Source: an uncultured Lachnospiraceae bacterium
GTDB taxonomy: Bacteria > Bacillota > Clostridia > Lachnospirales > Lachnospiraceae
DNA length: 64,000 bases
Direction: 5' to 3'
Assembly: GCA_910576815.1 (NCBI GenBank)
Contig: CAJTKA010000002.1
Location: 62,001-126,000 of the forward strand
The notes beneath the pieces were generated by a model. The model had not been told where the DNA came from. It worked only from the letters and a program-made list of their open reading frames with translations, and made no database searches. Shown here one piece after another: positions 34,516 through 42,829 of the stretch. The position numbers were made by a program, and so were the translations under genes. Within the stretch, counting starts at the first letter, position 1. Each line of letters starts with the position of its first letter.

Positions 34516-34544
34516 AATCTATACGAAAACCGCCTGTTTGTCAA
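34516..34544 (-). promoter_or_regulatory. Promoter of the tyrS T-box transcript
   Basis: Minus strand: -35 TTGACA (34544-34539), 17-nt spacer, -10 TAGATT (34521-34516). Confidence 0.7.
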
Positions 34545-34646
34545 CTCTTTTTTCGAAGCATTCACCGAGAAATTTACCAAAGCATTTGCCGAAATATACC
34601 TCGATCTGCGCCCTGTGCCACATTTCACAGCTGCTTTGTTTCTGTT

Positions 34647-35078
34647 TTAGTGGAGTCCCAGATCTTCTCCGCCGATCGTACCGATTCCCGCCTTGTCGAG
34701 AACCGCAGCCAGTCCGTCCGTATCCGCCACGCGGAAAATCATGCACGCCTGCCCGTCCTTCTGTCCAAATACGGAGTACATATACTCCACATCCATTTCG
34801 GCATCGGAAATCACTCCGAGCACTTTGCTTAAACCGCCGGGCGTATCGGGAACCGCCACGCCCACAACCGGCGTCATCGTCAGGATAAAGCCATGCTCTA
34901 AAAGAATGGCTGACGCCTTTGACGCGTCGTCCACGATCAGCCGCAGAACGCCGTAGTCCGCTGTCTCCGCAATATTGAGCGCACGCATGTTTACCTGATT
35001 CTCCGATAGAATGTGGGTAATATCCGCAAGCTGTCCCGCTTTATTTTCCAGAAATACAGAAATCTGAGGTATTGTCAT
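34647..35078 (-). CDS. Tandem ACT-domain protein
   Basis: The 143-residue protein is made of two ACT domains (about 4-66 and 71-138), each beginning with a hydrophobic strand and a Gly turn (FLENKAGQLADI; VPDTPGGLSKVL). ACT domains bind amino acids and usually regulate metabolic enzymes. It follows paaK by 98 nt, and this paaK-ACT pairing with ior genes is common in anaerobes. I infer that it senses an amino acid or aryl acid for the module, but no DNA-binding part is present, so any regulation would act through another protein. Confidence 0.9.
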   Translation of the reverse strand: MTIPQISVFLENKAGQLADITHILSENQVNMRALNIAETADYGVLRLIVDDASKASAILLEHGFILTMTPVVGVAVPDTPGGLSKVLGVISDAEMDVEYMYSVFGQKDGQACMIFRVADTDGLAAVLDKAGIGTIGGEDLGLH

Positions 35079-35176
35079 AATAACCCTGCTCCTTTCTCAT
35101 TCTACTGTATCGGGATTCCAGACTTTCCGGGCTGTCTGTTATGCCGCCCAAAAACTCTTTTCCCCCATTTCTTGTC

Positions 35177-36475
35177 TTAGATTTTCCGCTTGTCGATCAC
35201 GCGCACCGCCTTGCCCTCGCTTCTCGTGATGGACTTTGGTGCCACCAGATGCACCTTTGCATAAATGCCCAGCATTGCTTTCAGAGCCGATACCAGCCCC
35301 TTCTCCATCTCCGTGATCTTACCGAGATTGTCGGAGAAGTTCTCAGGCGTCATCTCCACCATGACCTCGATCGTGTCGGAGTTGTTGACACGGTCCACAA
35401 TGATCTGATAATTTGCGGGATAACCCTGCTCCAGAAGCACCGTCTCGATCTGGGACGGGAATACGTTTACGCCCTTCACGATCAGCATATCGTCGCTTCT
35501 GCCCATGGGCTTACTCATTTTCACATGGGTACGGCCGCAGGAGCATTTCTCTCTGGAAAGGATACAGATGTCCCTCGTGCGGTAACGCAAAAGCGGGAAT
35601 GCCTCCTTGGTAATCGCCGTAAATACCAGCTCGCCCTTGCTGCCCTCGGGAAGCACTTCCCCCGTATCGGGATCAATAATCTCGGCAATAAAATGGTCTT
35701 CGTTGATGTGCATACCTGTCTGCTCGCTGCACTCAAAAGCCACGCCGGGACCGCTCGTCTCCGTCAACCCGTAAATATCATATGCCTTGATGCACAGTTT
35801 ATCCTGAATATCCTGACGCATCTCCTCGCTCCATGCCTCCGCACCAAAGATGCCCGCCTTCAGCTTAATCTTGTCACGCAGCCCACGCTCATGGATGCTC
35901 TCCGCCAGAAACGCGGCATAGGAAGGCGTACAGCACAGAATTGTCGCCTCCAGGTCCACCATAAACTGTAACTGTCTGTCTGTATTGCCAGAAGACATGG
36001 GAAGCGTCAGGCATCCCACCTTATGGCTGCCGCCGTTTAACCCCGGACCACCGGTAAAGAGTCCGTAACCATAGCAGACGTGGCAGACATCCCCGTCTGT
36101 GCCGCCTGCCGCCGTAATGGCGCGGGCACAGCAATCCTCCCACAGATCAATGTCATGCTGGGTATAAAACGCCACTACCCTCCGTCCCGTCGTGCCGGAC
36201 GTGGACTGTATGCGGACACAGTTCTTAAGAGGCGTCGCCAGAAGGCCATAAGGATATGCCTCGCGCAGATCGTCCTTCGTCAAAAAGGGCAGCTTATGTA
36301 AATCCTCCACACTCTGAATATCCTCAGGCGCGACCCCTTTCTCCTCCATCTTTTTACGGTAGTAGGGCACATTATCCCACACATGGCGCACCTGCTTCAC
36401 AAGCCGTTCATTCTGCCACGCAAGGATCTGCTCCCTGTCCGCAGTCTCAATTTCTTTCTGGTAATACCGCTCCAT
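35177..36475 (-). CDS. paaK: Phenylacetate-CoA ligase
   Basis: PaaK joins arylacetates to CoA using ATP; in fermenters it can run backwards to conserve energy as ATP. The 432-residue protein has the ATP-binding STSGTTGRR near residue 100, YGLTETSGPG near residue 236, and a C-terminal domain with the Lys of the adenylate-forming fold (RSEGKAVRV). The start at 36475 has AAGGAG 9 nt upstream; a longer frame to 36535 has none. It follows iorB by 37 nt, making the substrate link explicit. Confidence 0.95.
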   Translation of the reverse strand: MERYYQKEIETADREQILAWQNERLVKQVRHVWDNVPYYRKKMEEKGVAPEDIQSVEDLHKLPFLTKDDLREAYPYGLLATPLKNCVRIQSTSGTTGRRVVAFYTQHDIDLWEDCCARAITAAGGTDGDVCHVCYGYGLFTGGPGLNGGSHKVGCLTLPMSSGNTDRQLQFMVDLEATILCCTPSYAAFLAESIHERGLRDKIKLKAGIFGAEAWSEEMRQDIQDKLCIKAYDIYGLTETSGPGVAFECSEQTGMHINEDHFIAEIIDPDTGEVLPEGSKGELVFTAITKEAFPLLRYRTRDICILSREKCSCGRTHVKMSKPMGRSDDMLIVKGVNVFPSQIETVLLEQGYPANYQIIVDRVNNSDTIEVMVEMTPENFSDNLGKITEMEKGLVSALKAMLGIYAKVHLVAPKSITRSEGKAVRVIDKRKI

Positions 36476-36512
36476 AAATTTGTTCTCCTTCTCGTTTCTT
36501 ATACTCACACGC

Positions 36513-37085
36513 CTAGTCGTTTCGTCCAGATTCAAAGGCCTTCTTATTCATCTCCAGGAATTTCGGCGGCACACTGTGTTCAATCGCGTCCATCCACTCC
36601 TCTTTCGTAAAATCAAAGTGTCTGGAAAGCCTTCCCATCAGCACCAAATTCACCGCCTTGCTGCTTCCTGCCTCCTCTGCCAGAGTAAGCGCGTCAAAGG
36701 CGTCCACCTCTGCATCCAGGGCCGACATTTTCTCCACCAGATTCTCCGGGTACGCCGCCGCGCCCGCAATCACCGGCATGGGGTTGATCTGCTGGCTGTT
36801 CACAATGATTCTGCCGCCCGGCTTTAAAAATTCCGTATAACGCGCCGCTTCCAGAAGCTCAAAAGAAAGGATGCAGTCCGCCTGTCCCTTGTCTATAATA
36901 GGCGAAAAGACCTTTTCACCCCATCGCACATAGGTAACCACGCTGCCGCCGCGCTGGCTCATGCCGTGCACCTCGCTGACCTTTACATCAAATCCTTTCG
37001 TGAGAAGCAGACGTCCCAGGAGCTTACTTGCAAGCAGGGTACCCTGTCCGCCCACGCCCACGATCATCATATTTTTTGTTTCCAT
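36513..37085 (-). CDS. iorB: Indolepyruvate oxidoreductase beta subunit
   Basis: IorB is the small gamma-domain subunit of the indolepyruvate:ferredoxin oxidoreductase that decarboxylates arylpyruvates to arylacetyl-CoA. The 190-residue protein opens with MMIVGVGGQGTLLASKLLG, the gamma-domain signature, and contains SEVHGMSQRGGSVVTYVRWG. The start at 37085 has GGAGG 5 nt upstream, and that ribosome binding site is also the left flank of a structured repeat element. Its partner iorA is upstream. Confidence 0.95.
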   Translation of the reverse strand: METKNMMIVGVGGQGTLLASKLLGRLLLTKGFDVKVSEVHGMSQRGGSVVTYVRWGEKVFSPIIDKGQADCILSFELLEAARYTEFLKPGGRIIVNSQQINPMPVIAGAAAYPENLVEKMSALDAEVDAFDALTLAEEAGSSKAVNLVLMGRLSRHFDFTKEEWMDAIEHSVPPKFLEMNKKAFESGRND

Positions 37086-37232
37086 ATTATCCTCCATGCC
37101 GGAGCATTTTTGCGAAGGAACGCTCCGAGAATTTCAAATTCTCGGATGCGATTCCGAGTTTGTGGCTCCGACACAAACTCGCGGTTGAAAAATCAGCACA
37201 TCAGTGTGATTTTTCAACCTGTCCTCATTCCG
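37086..37232 (-). repeat. Structured intergenic element, copy 2 (iorA-iorB)
   Basis: It has the same order of three stems as copy 1. In plus-strand order these are a 9-bp stem (37124-37132 with 37138-37146, loop TTCAA), a 10-bp stem (37155-37164 with 37172-37181), and a 13-bp stem (37183-37195 with 37207-37219) with a 3-bp helix capped by ATCA. The short connectors match copy 1 (for instance AGGAACGC before stem 1 and TGCGAT after it), while the stems differ with both arms changed. It is flanked by CCTCCATGCCG and CCTCATTCCG. The iorA stop codon lies at one edge and the iorB ribosome binding site at the other. Confidence 0.85.
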
Positions 37233-38958
37233 TACTGAGTGCCCCGAATTTACAGAGCTGCCCGCAGACGCCGCAGCCCACGCAGAGCGTCTCGTCGATG
37301 ACCGCCTTGCCATCCACCATGCTGATCGCCGGACAGCCTATATTCATGCACGCTTTACAGCCCTTACACTTTTCGGGATCGGAACAGATCGGACCCGGAT
37401 GCTTGACATATTTAAGCAGCGCACAGGGACGACGGGAAATGATGACCGAAGGCTCCTTTGCCGCAAGCTCCTCTTTGATCACCGCCTGACAAGTTTCCAT
37501 ATCGTAAGGATCAACAACCTTCACCCGCTTAATGCCAACCGCGTGACACAGGCTCTCCAGATCAATCTTCGTACAGGGATCGCCCTTCAGGTTATAGCCG
37601 GTGGTCGGGTTCTGCTGGTGTCCCGTCATGCCCGTGATGGAATTATCCAGTATAATCACCGTGGAATCGGACTCGTTATAGGCAATGTTGATAAGCCCCG
37701 TAACGCCTGAGTGGATAAAGGTGGAATCGCCGATCACCGCCACCGTTTTACCCGCGCTCTCCTCATCTCCCGATTTCACGAAACCGTGAAGCCCCGAGAC
37801 GGATGCGCCCATGCAGATGGTCGTGTCAATCGCGTTAAGCGGCGCAACCGCGCCCAATGTATAACACCCGATATCCCCGAGTACGGTCAGGTTTAATTTC
37901 TTCAATACGTAGAAAAGGCTTCTGTGAGGACAGCCCGCACACATCACGGGCGGTCTTGCGGGAATCTCCTCCGAAAGTGGCTCTCCCGCCTGCACTGCTC
38001 CCCCCAGTTTCTCCTTCACCATATTCTGGGCAAGCTCCCCAATCTCGGTAAACATATCTTTTCCCGATACCGAAAGCCCCAGATTTCTACAATGGTTCTC
38101 GATAAAACCGTCCAGTTCCTCCACCACTACAAGCTTTGCAACCGTCTTCGCAAAGTCCCTGATCTTCTGCTCGGGCAAAGGCCAGATCATGCCCAGCTTC
38201 AAAACGGGATAGGTATCGCCGTAAGCCTCTTTCACATACTGATAACAGGTGGAAGAGGTGATAATACCTACGGATTGATCGCTTCCGTCCTCGATTCGGT
38301 TGATTTCGGCCGTCTCCGCCCATGCGGTCAGCGCCCTCGTGCGCTCCTCCACCATGGGATGTTTTTTCTTTGCATAAGCCGGCATCATAATATATTTCGC
38401 AGGGTTCTTCTCATACTTCTTCGGCTCCGGCAAGGTCCTTTCCCCCGTCTCAACAACACTTTGGGAATGGCTGACGCGGGTGCACATCTTCATAAGCACC
38501 GCCGTGTCAAACTGCTCGGAAAGCTCATAAGCAAGCTTTGCAAAGGCAAGCGCCTCCGCTGAATCGGAAGGCTCCAGCATGGGAATCTTCGCCGCCCGCG
38601 CATAATGTCTGGAATCCTGCTCATTCTGGGAACTGTGCATCCCGGCATCATCCGCCACGCCAATGATCAGTCCCGCGTTCACGCCCGTATAGGAAATGGT
38701 AAACAAGGGATCCGCCGCCACATTTAAGCCTACGTGCTTCATAGCACAAAAGCTGCGCACACCGCGAAGTGACGCACCAAATGCCGACTCCAGTGCCACT
38801 TTCTCGTTGGGCGCCCACTCCGCGTAAACTTCCTCATACTTCGCCACACACTCAGTGATCTCCGTACTCGGCGTCCCCGGATAGCTGGACACAAAACTGC
38901 ACCCCGCCTCATACAAACCTCTGGCAACCGCCTCGTTGCCTAACATCAGTGTCTTCAT
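37225..38958 (-). CDS. iorA: Indolepyruvate ferredoxin oxidoreductase alpha subunit
   Basis: IorA carries the thiamine diphosphate site and two [4Fe-4S] clusters. The 577-residue protein begins with GNEAVARGLYEAGCSFVSSYPGTP, has the TPP-binding GDSTFIHSGVTGL and LDNSITGMTGHQQNP around residue 430, and ends in a two-cluster ferredoxin domain with CKGCKACMNIGCP and CVGCGVCGQLC. It turns aryl- or indolepyruvate, CoA and oxidised ferredoxin into aryl- or indoleacetyl-CoA, CO2 and reduced ferredoxin. It follows the symporter gene by 16 nt. Confidence 0.97.
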   Translation of the reverse strand: MKTLMLGNEAVARGLYEAGCSFVSSYPGTPSTEITECVAKYEEVYAEWAPNEKVALESAFGASLRGVRSFCAMKHVGLNVAADPLFTISYTGVNAGLIIGVADDAGMHSSQNEQDSRHYARAAKIPMLEPSDSAEALAFAKLAYELSEQFDTAVLMKMCTRVSHSQSVVETGERTLPEPKKYEKNPAKYIMMPAYAKKKHPMVEERTRALTAWAETAEINRIEDGSDQSVGIITSSTCYQYVKEAYGDTYPVLKLGMIWPLPEQKIRDFAKTVAKLVVVEELDGFIENHCRNLGLSVSGKDMFTEIGELAQNMVKEKLGGAVQAGEPLSEEIPARPPVMCAGCPHRSLFYVLKKLNLTVLGDIGCYTLGAVAPLNAIDTTICMGASVSGLHGFVKSGDEESAGKTVAVIGDSTFIHSGVTGLINIAYNESDSTVIILDNSITGMTGHQQNPTTGYNLKGDPCTKIDLESLCHAVGIKRVKVVDPYDMETCQAVIKEELAAKEPSVIISRRPCALLKYVKHPGPICSDPEKCKGCKACMNIGCPAISMVDGKAVIDETLCVGCGVCGQLCKFGALSTE

Positions 38959-38974
38959 AAATAAACCACCCTTC

Positions 38975-40519
38975 TTATTCTCCTATAGAATCTTTTACGG
39001 AAACCGTCACCTTCTGGTCATAGCAGGAGAAAATCTCCGCAAGCTTTTTCTCCTCAGGCGCCTTCGTCACCACGCTCACCACAGGCACGATCACAAGCCC
39101 TGCCAGCATACAGAATGCGCCTGCATTGATGGGGGACTGTAAGAGTGCGGGAAAGTTTTTCCGGAAAAAGATATTTGCCAGCATAACGATGGTGGAGAAT
39201 AAAAAGCTCACCCAGCAGGCCGCCTTGGTCGTCCGTTTCCAGTATAAACCATAGAGGAACGGCGCAAGGAAGGCCCCTGCCAGCGCGCCCCAGCTCACTC
39301 CCATGAGCTGCGCGATAAAGGTGACGTTAGAACGGTATTGGATCAGGGCAAGCACCACGGAAATCGCGATAAACACCACCAACAGTGCGCGCATCCACTT
39401 CACCTGCTTTTTCTCATCCATCTCCTTAATTATATTACCTTTTATGAAGTCCAGCGTCAAGGTGGAGCTGGATGCCAATACAAGGGAAGACAGGGTGGAC
39501 ATGGAAGCGGAAAGCACTAAGATGACCACCACCGCGATCAAAATCGTAGGAAGTCCCGAAAGCATGGTAGGTACCACCGAATCGTAACCGTTTGCCGCAA
39601 TGTCGATCTTATCACTGAACAATCTGCCGAAACCGCCGAGGAAATAACAACCGCCTGCAACGATCGTGGCAAACACGGTGGAAATGATCATTCCTTTGTT
39701 GATCGCACTCTCACTCTTGATGGCATAGAATTTCTGCACCATCTGCGGCAGTCCCCATGTGCCGAGGCTTGTGAGGATCACCACGCCCAAAAGCCCTACA
39801 GGATCCGGGCCGAAAAAGGAGTTAAACACGCCAGGCACGGCGGAAACCGTCTCGTCGCTCACTGCCGCCAGCTTATCAAGCGCCGCCAAAAAACCACCCT
39901 GGCTGTTTAAGACAGCGATCACCACCGCCGCAATGCCAAAGATCATAATAATACCCTGGATAAAATCGTTGATAGCCGTCGCCATATAGCCGCCCGCAAT
40001 GACGTAAATGCCCGTAAGGACCGCCATAACGATCACGCACACGCTGTAGTCGATATCAAACGCCATACCGAAAAGCCGGCTCAACCCGTTGTAGAGGCTT
40101 GCCGTATAGGGAATCAAAAAGATAAAGATGATCGCCGATGCCGCCAGCTTTAACGCCTTGCTCCCAAAGCGTTCTCCAAAAAATTGCGGCATGGTTGCGC
40201 TGTCCAGATGCTGCGTCATAATGCGTGTACGGCGTCCCAGCACCGCCCAGGCAAGCAGCGACCCCAAAAAGGCGTTGCCCAGTCCCGCCCAGGTAGCGGC
40301 AATACCATACTTCCAGCCGAACTGTCCCGCATACCCGACGAAAACCACCGCTGAGAAATAGCTGGTCCCGTAGGCGAAAGCCGTCAGCCACGGTCCTACA
40401 CTTCTGCCTCCCAGCACAAACCCGTTTACATCCGTTGCATGCTTGCGGCAGTAAAGCCCGATACCGATCATCACCCCAAAAAAGATGATAAGCATCACTA
40501 ATTTGATAAACAGATCCAT
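38975..40519 (-). CDS. Sodium:solute symporter (SSS family)
   Basis: The 514-residue integral membrane protein has about 13 hydrophobic segments. It has family features GGRSVGPWLTAFAYGTSYFSA near residue 37, GTWGLPQMVQKF near residue 258 and the ending region typical of SSS (SLC5-like) carriers of amino acids, carboxylates or sugars. Position between an acyl-CoA ligase and iorA, separated by 16 nt from the latter, suggests it imports an aromatic or organic acid, or an amino acid feeding the module. That substrate is inferred from context only. Confidence 0.92.
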   Translation of the reverse strand: MDLFIKLVMLIIFFGVMIGIGLYCRKHATDVNGFVLGGRSVGPWLTAFAYGTSYFSAVVFVGYAGQFGWKYGIAATWAGLGNAFLGSLLAWAVLGRRTRIMTQHLDSATMPQFFGERFGSKALKLAASAIIFIFLIPYTASLYNGLSRLFGMAFDIDYSVCVIVMAVLTGIYVIAGGYMATAINDFIQGIIMIFGIAAVVIAVLNSQGGFLAALDKLAAVSDETVSAVPGVFNSFFGPDPVGLLGVVILTSLGTWGLPQMVQKFYAIKSESAINKGMIISTVFATIVAGGCYFLGGFGRLFSDKIDIAANGYDSVVPTMLSGLPTILIAVVVILVLSASMSTLSSLVLASSSTLTLDFIKGNIIKEMDEKKQVKWMRALLVVFIAISVVLALIQYRSNVTFIAQLMGVSWGALAGAFLAPFLYGLYWKRTTKAACWVSFLFSTIVMLANIFFRKNFPALLQSPINAGAFCMLAGLVIVPVVSVVTKAPEEKKLAEIFSCYDQKVTVSVKDSIGE

Positions 40520-40556
40520 AATTGTTTCTCCTCCTCATTTTATCCGTATACCGTAA

Positions 40557-40590
40557 AATAGCACTTGCTATTTATTCTTGTATTCTTTGC
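40557..40590. repeat. Short dyad plus TTGTATTCTTTG, right of symporter
   Basis: A perfect dyad AATAGC-N4-GCTATT is followed 5 nt later by TTGTATTCTTTG. The same pair occurs at 42261-42290, so the acyl-CoA ligase gene is bracketed by direct copies. Confidence 0.6.
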
Positions 40591-42228
40591 TCAATTGTTG
40601 ATCTGCGCCTCTACCAGGCTGCCGTGGCAGTACCGTTCCCTGAGCACGGGTTTCTCGATCTTGCCCGTGGGATTTCTGGGCACTTTATCAAAAATCACCT
40701 TCCGCGGACGCTTATAGCGGGGCAGCTCCTTGCAGAAAGCATCGATCTCCTCCTCCGTAGCAGAAACATCCTCCTTCAATTCAATGATTGCCGCTGCGAT
40801 CTCGCCAAGCCTTGCATCCGGCAGACCGATCACTGCCACATCCTTGATTTTATCGTTTCTGCGCAGAAAATCCTCGATCTGCACGGGATAAAGATTCTCA
40901 CCGCCTGAGATGATGACATCCTTTTTCCTGTCCACCAGATAGATAAAGCCGTCCTCGTCCATGCGTGCCATATCCCCAGTATAAAGCCATCTGTCTTTTA
41001 AGACCTCGTCCGTCGCCTCAGGATTCTTATAGTAGCAAAGCATCACGCCCGGTCCGTGCACGATCAGCTCTCCCACTTCCCCCTGTGTGACCTCCTGCCC
41101 CTGCTCATTGACGATTTTTGCCTCCCAGTGATAACCCGGTTTCCCGATCGCTCCCACCTTATGTATATTCTCCACGCCCAGATGCACACAGCCGGGGCCG
41201 ATGGACTCACTTAAGCCGTAATTGGTGTCGTACTGGTGATGCGGGAAATGCTTTTTCCAGCGCTGGATCAGACTGGGCGGAACGGGCTGTGCCCCGATAT
41301 GCATCAAACGCCACTGCTCCAGCAAGAAATGAGCCATATCCACCTTTCCGGAATCGATGGCATCCAAAAGGTCCTGTGCCCACGGCACCAGCAGCCAGAC
41401 GATAGTACATTTTTCCTCTGTCACTGCCCGCAGGATCCATTCCGGTTTCACGCCGCGCAAAAGCACCGCCTTTCCCGCCGTGATCAGGGAACCAAACCAG
41501 TGCATTTTCGCCCCTGTGTGGTAAAGTGGCGGAATGCAAAGGAAAACGTCATCCTTTGTCTGTCCGTGATGGTTCTGCTCCGTCTCGCAGGAGGAGCGGA
41601 GCGCCCGGTGATTGTGCAGGATCGCTTTCGGGAAACCGGTCGTTCCCGAGGAGAAATAAATCGCCGCATAGTCCTCCTCACAGAGCGATACCGGCGGCGC
41701 GCCGGAGGAACAAAAGCCCATTAACTTCAAACAGTCCTCCGTGTAATCGGGACCGCCCTTTCCCGGGAAAAACATCATCCCCACGCCCGGCAGATCATCC
41801 GCAATGCTGTCCATCCGCTCGATAAACTCCGGCCCGAAGACCAATATCTCCACATCCGCAAGTTCCAGACAATACTTGATTTCATCGGCCGAATAACGGA
41901 AATTCATGGGTACGGCCACACCGCCAGCCTTTAAGATACCAAAATAAATGGGCAGCCACTCCAGACAATTCATCATCAGGATGCCCACCTTTGTCTCCCG
42001 TTCCATCCCGCGTGACAAAAGCAGATTCGCAAAGCGGTTTGCCCTCCTGTCAAAATCAGTCCAGCTCAGTTCCCTGCGGTAAGGCGCACCGTCACCCGCG
42101 CTCTCGATCAGACTCGCTTCCCGCCAGGTCACCGCACTGTCGCGTTCCTGCGAGGGATTCAGCTCCACCAGTGCCGTATCTGAACCGTAGAGCCTGGCAT
42201 TGCGCTCCAAAAACTCTGTGATTACCAT
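40591..42228 (-). CDS. AMP-dependent acyl-CoA ligase
   Basis: A 545-residue class I adenylate-forming enzyme. It has the P-loop-like YFSSGTTGFPKAI near residue 190, YGLSESIGPG near residue 340, YTGDMARMDEDGFIYLVDRKKD near residue 435 and the C-terminal catalytic Lys in NPTGKIEKP. It activates a carboxylic acid to its CoA ester. The next gene upstream is a hotdog thioesterase, which could reverse the reaction, and paaK nearby is a second ligase. The substrate is probably an aromatic or branched acid, inferred from context. Length matches the family. Confidence 0.93.
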   Translation of the reverse strand: MVITEFLERNARLYGSDTALVELNPSQERDSAVTWREASLIESAGDGAPYRRELSWTDFDRRANRFANLLLSRGMERETKVGILMMNCLEWLPIYFGILKAGGVAVPMNFRYSADEIKYCLELADVEILVFGPEFIERMDSIADDLPGVGMMFFPGKGGPDYTEDCLKLMGFCSSGAPPVSLCEEDYAAIYFSSGTTGFPKAILHNHRALRSSCETEQNHHGQTKDDVFLCIPPLYHTGAKMHWFGSLITAGKAVLLRGVKPEWILRAVTEEKCTIVWLLVPWAQDLLDAIDSGKVDMAHFLLEQWRLMHIGAQPVPPSLIQRWKKHFPHHQYDTNYGLSESIGPGCVHLGVENIHKVGAIGKPGYHWEAKIVNEQGQEVTQGEVGELIVHGPGVMLCYYKNPEATDEVLKDRWLYTGDMARMDEDGFIYLVDRKKDVIISGGENLYPVQIEDFLRRNDKIKDVAVIGLPDARLGEIAAAIIELKEDVSATEEEIDAFCKELPRYKRPRKVIFDKVPRNPTGKIEKPVLRERYCHGSLVEAQINN

Positions 42229-42260
42229 TTCCCACTTTCCTCCTTACACTGTATCCCATG

Positions 42261-42290
42261 AATAACATCCGCTATTTTTTGTATTCTTTG
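42261..42290. repeat. Short dyad plus TTGTATTCTTTG, left of acyl-CoA ligase start
   Basis: AATAACATCCGCTATT followed by TTGTATTCTTTG, the counterpart of the copy at 40557. Confidence 0.6.
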
Positions 42291-42341
42291 ATACTTCGCA
42301 GATTTATTTTCTTATCAGCCCTGTCGTCAGCCTGGCGCCTG

Positions 42342-42740
42342 TCATTGCAACACATAGGCATTCACCGTGGCATGTGCCACATAAGTGCCCAGTTCATCCC
42401 TGATATCCGCCGCATAGAGCGCAGTCGTGCGGCCGCTGCGCAGGCAGACCGCCTCTGCAATCAGTCGTTTTCCCTTTGCCGGAGCAAGGAAATTAATAGA
42501 CACCTGCTGGCTGACCGTCGGTTTCTCAGAATACCCGTTCGCCGCGATCGCACAGGTAAAGTCTGCCAACGTAAAAATAGCGCCTCCCATGGGGACGTTA
42601 TTTTCATTCAGATGCCGCTCCTCAATTGTCAGAGAACAGATTGCTTTTCCGGGTTCTGCAACATCGATCACGATCCCCACAGCATCCGTTGCAAAATGAT
42701 CGTTTTGAAACCGGCTGCGAATTTCTTCTAATTTCGACAT
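42342..42740 (-). CDS. PaaI-family hotdog thioesterase
   Basis: The 132-residue protein has the PaaI-type hotdog pattern: NVPMGGAIFTLADFTCAIAAN near residue 48, where the motif's catalytic acid would be in the ADF turn, then SINFLAPAKG and VNAYVLQ. Such proteins hydrolyse aryl- or acyl-CoA esters and often rescue CoA. It starts 89 nt after the VWA gene and precedes the acyl-CoA ligase in the same direction, which supports a role on the same CoA ester. Confidence 0.9.
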   Translation of the reverse strand: MSKLEEIRSRFQNDHFATDAVGIVIDVAEPGKAICSLTIEERHLNENNVPMGGAIFTLADFTCAIAANGYSEKPTVSQQVSINFLAPAKGKRLIAEAVCLRSGRTTALYAADIRDELGTYVAHATVNAYVLQ

Positions 42741-42829
42741 GATCGATCTCCTTTCTAAAAAAAAACTACTTTTTCACCTTAACACGTTTAGTCCTTACAG
42801 TCAAGATAACACAAGGGACTGACAGGACC

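Noticed and set aside
34381..34650. Plus-strand frame in the tyrS leader
   Set aside because: It lies over the T-box leader and promoter on the other strand, with no ribosome binding site.
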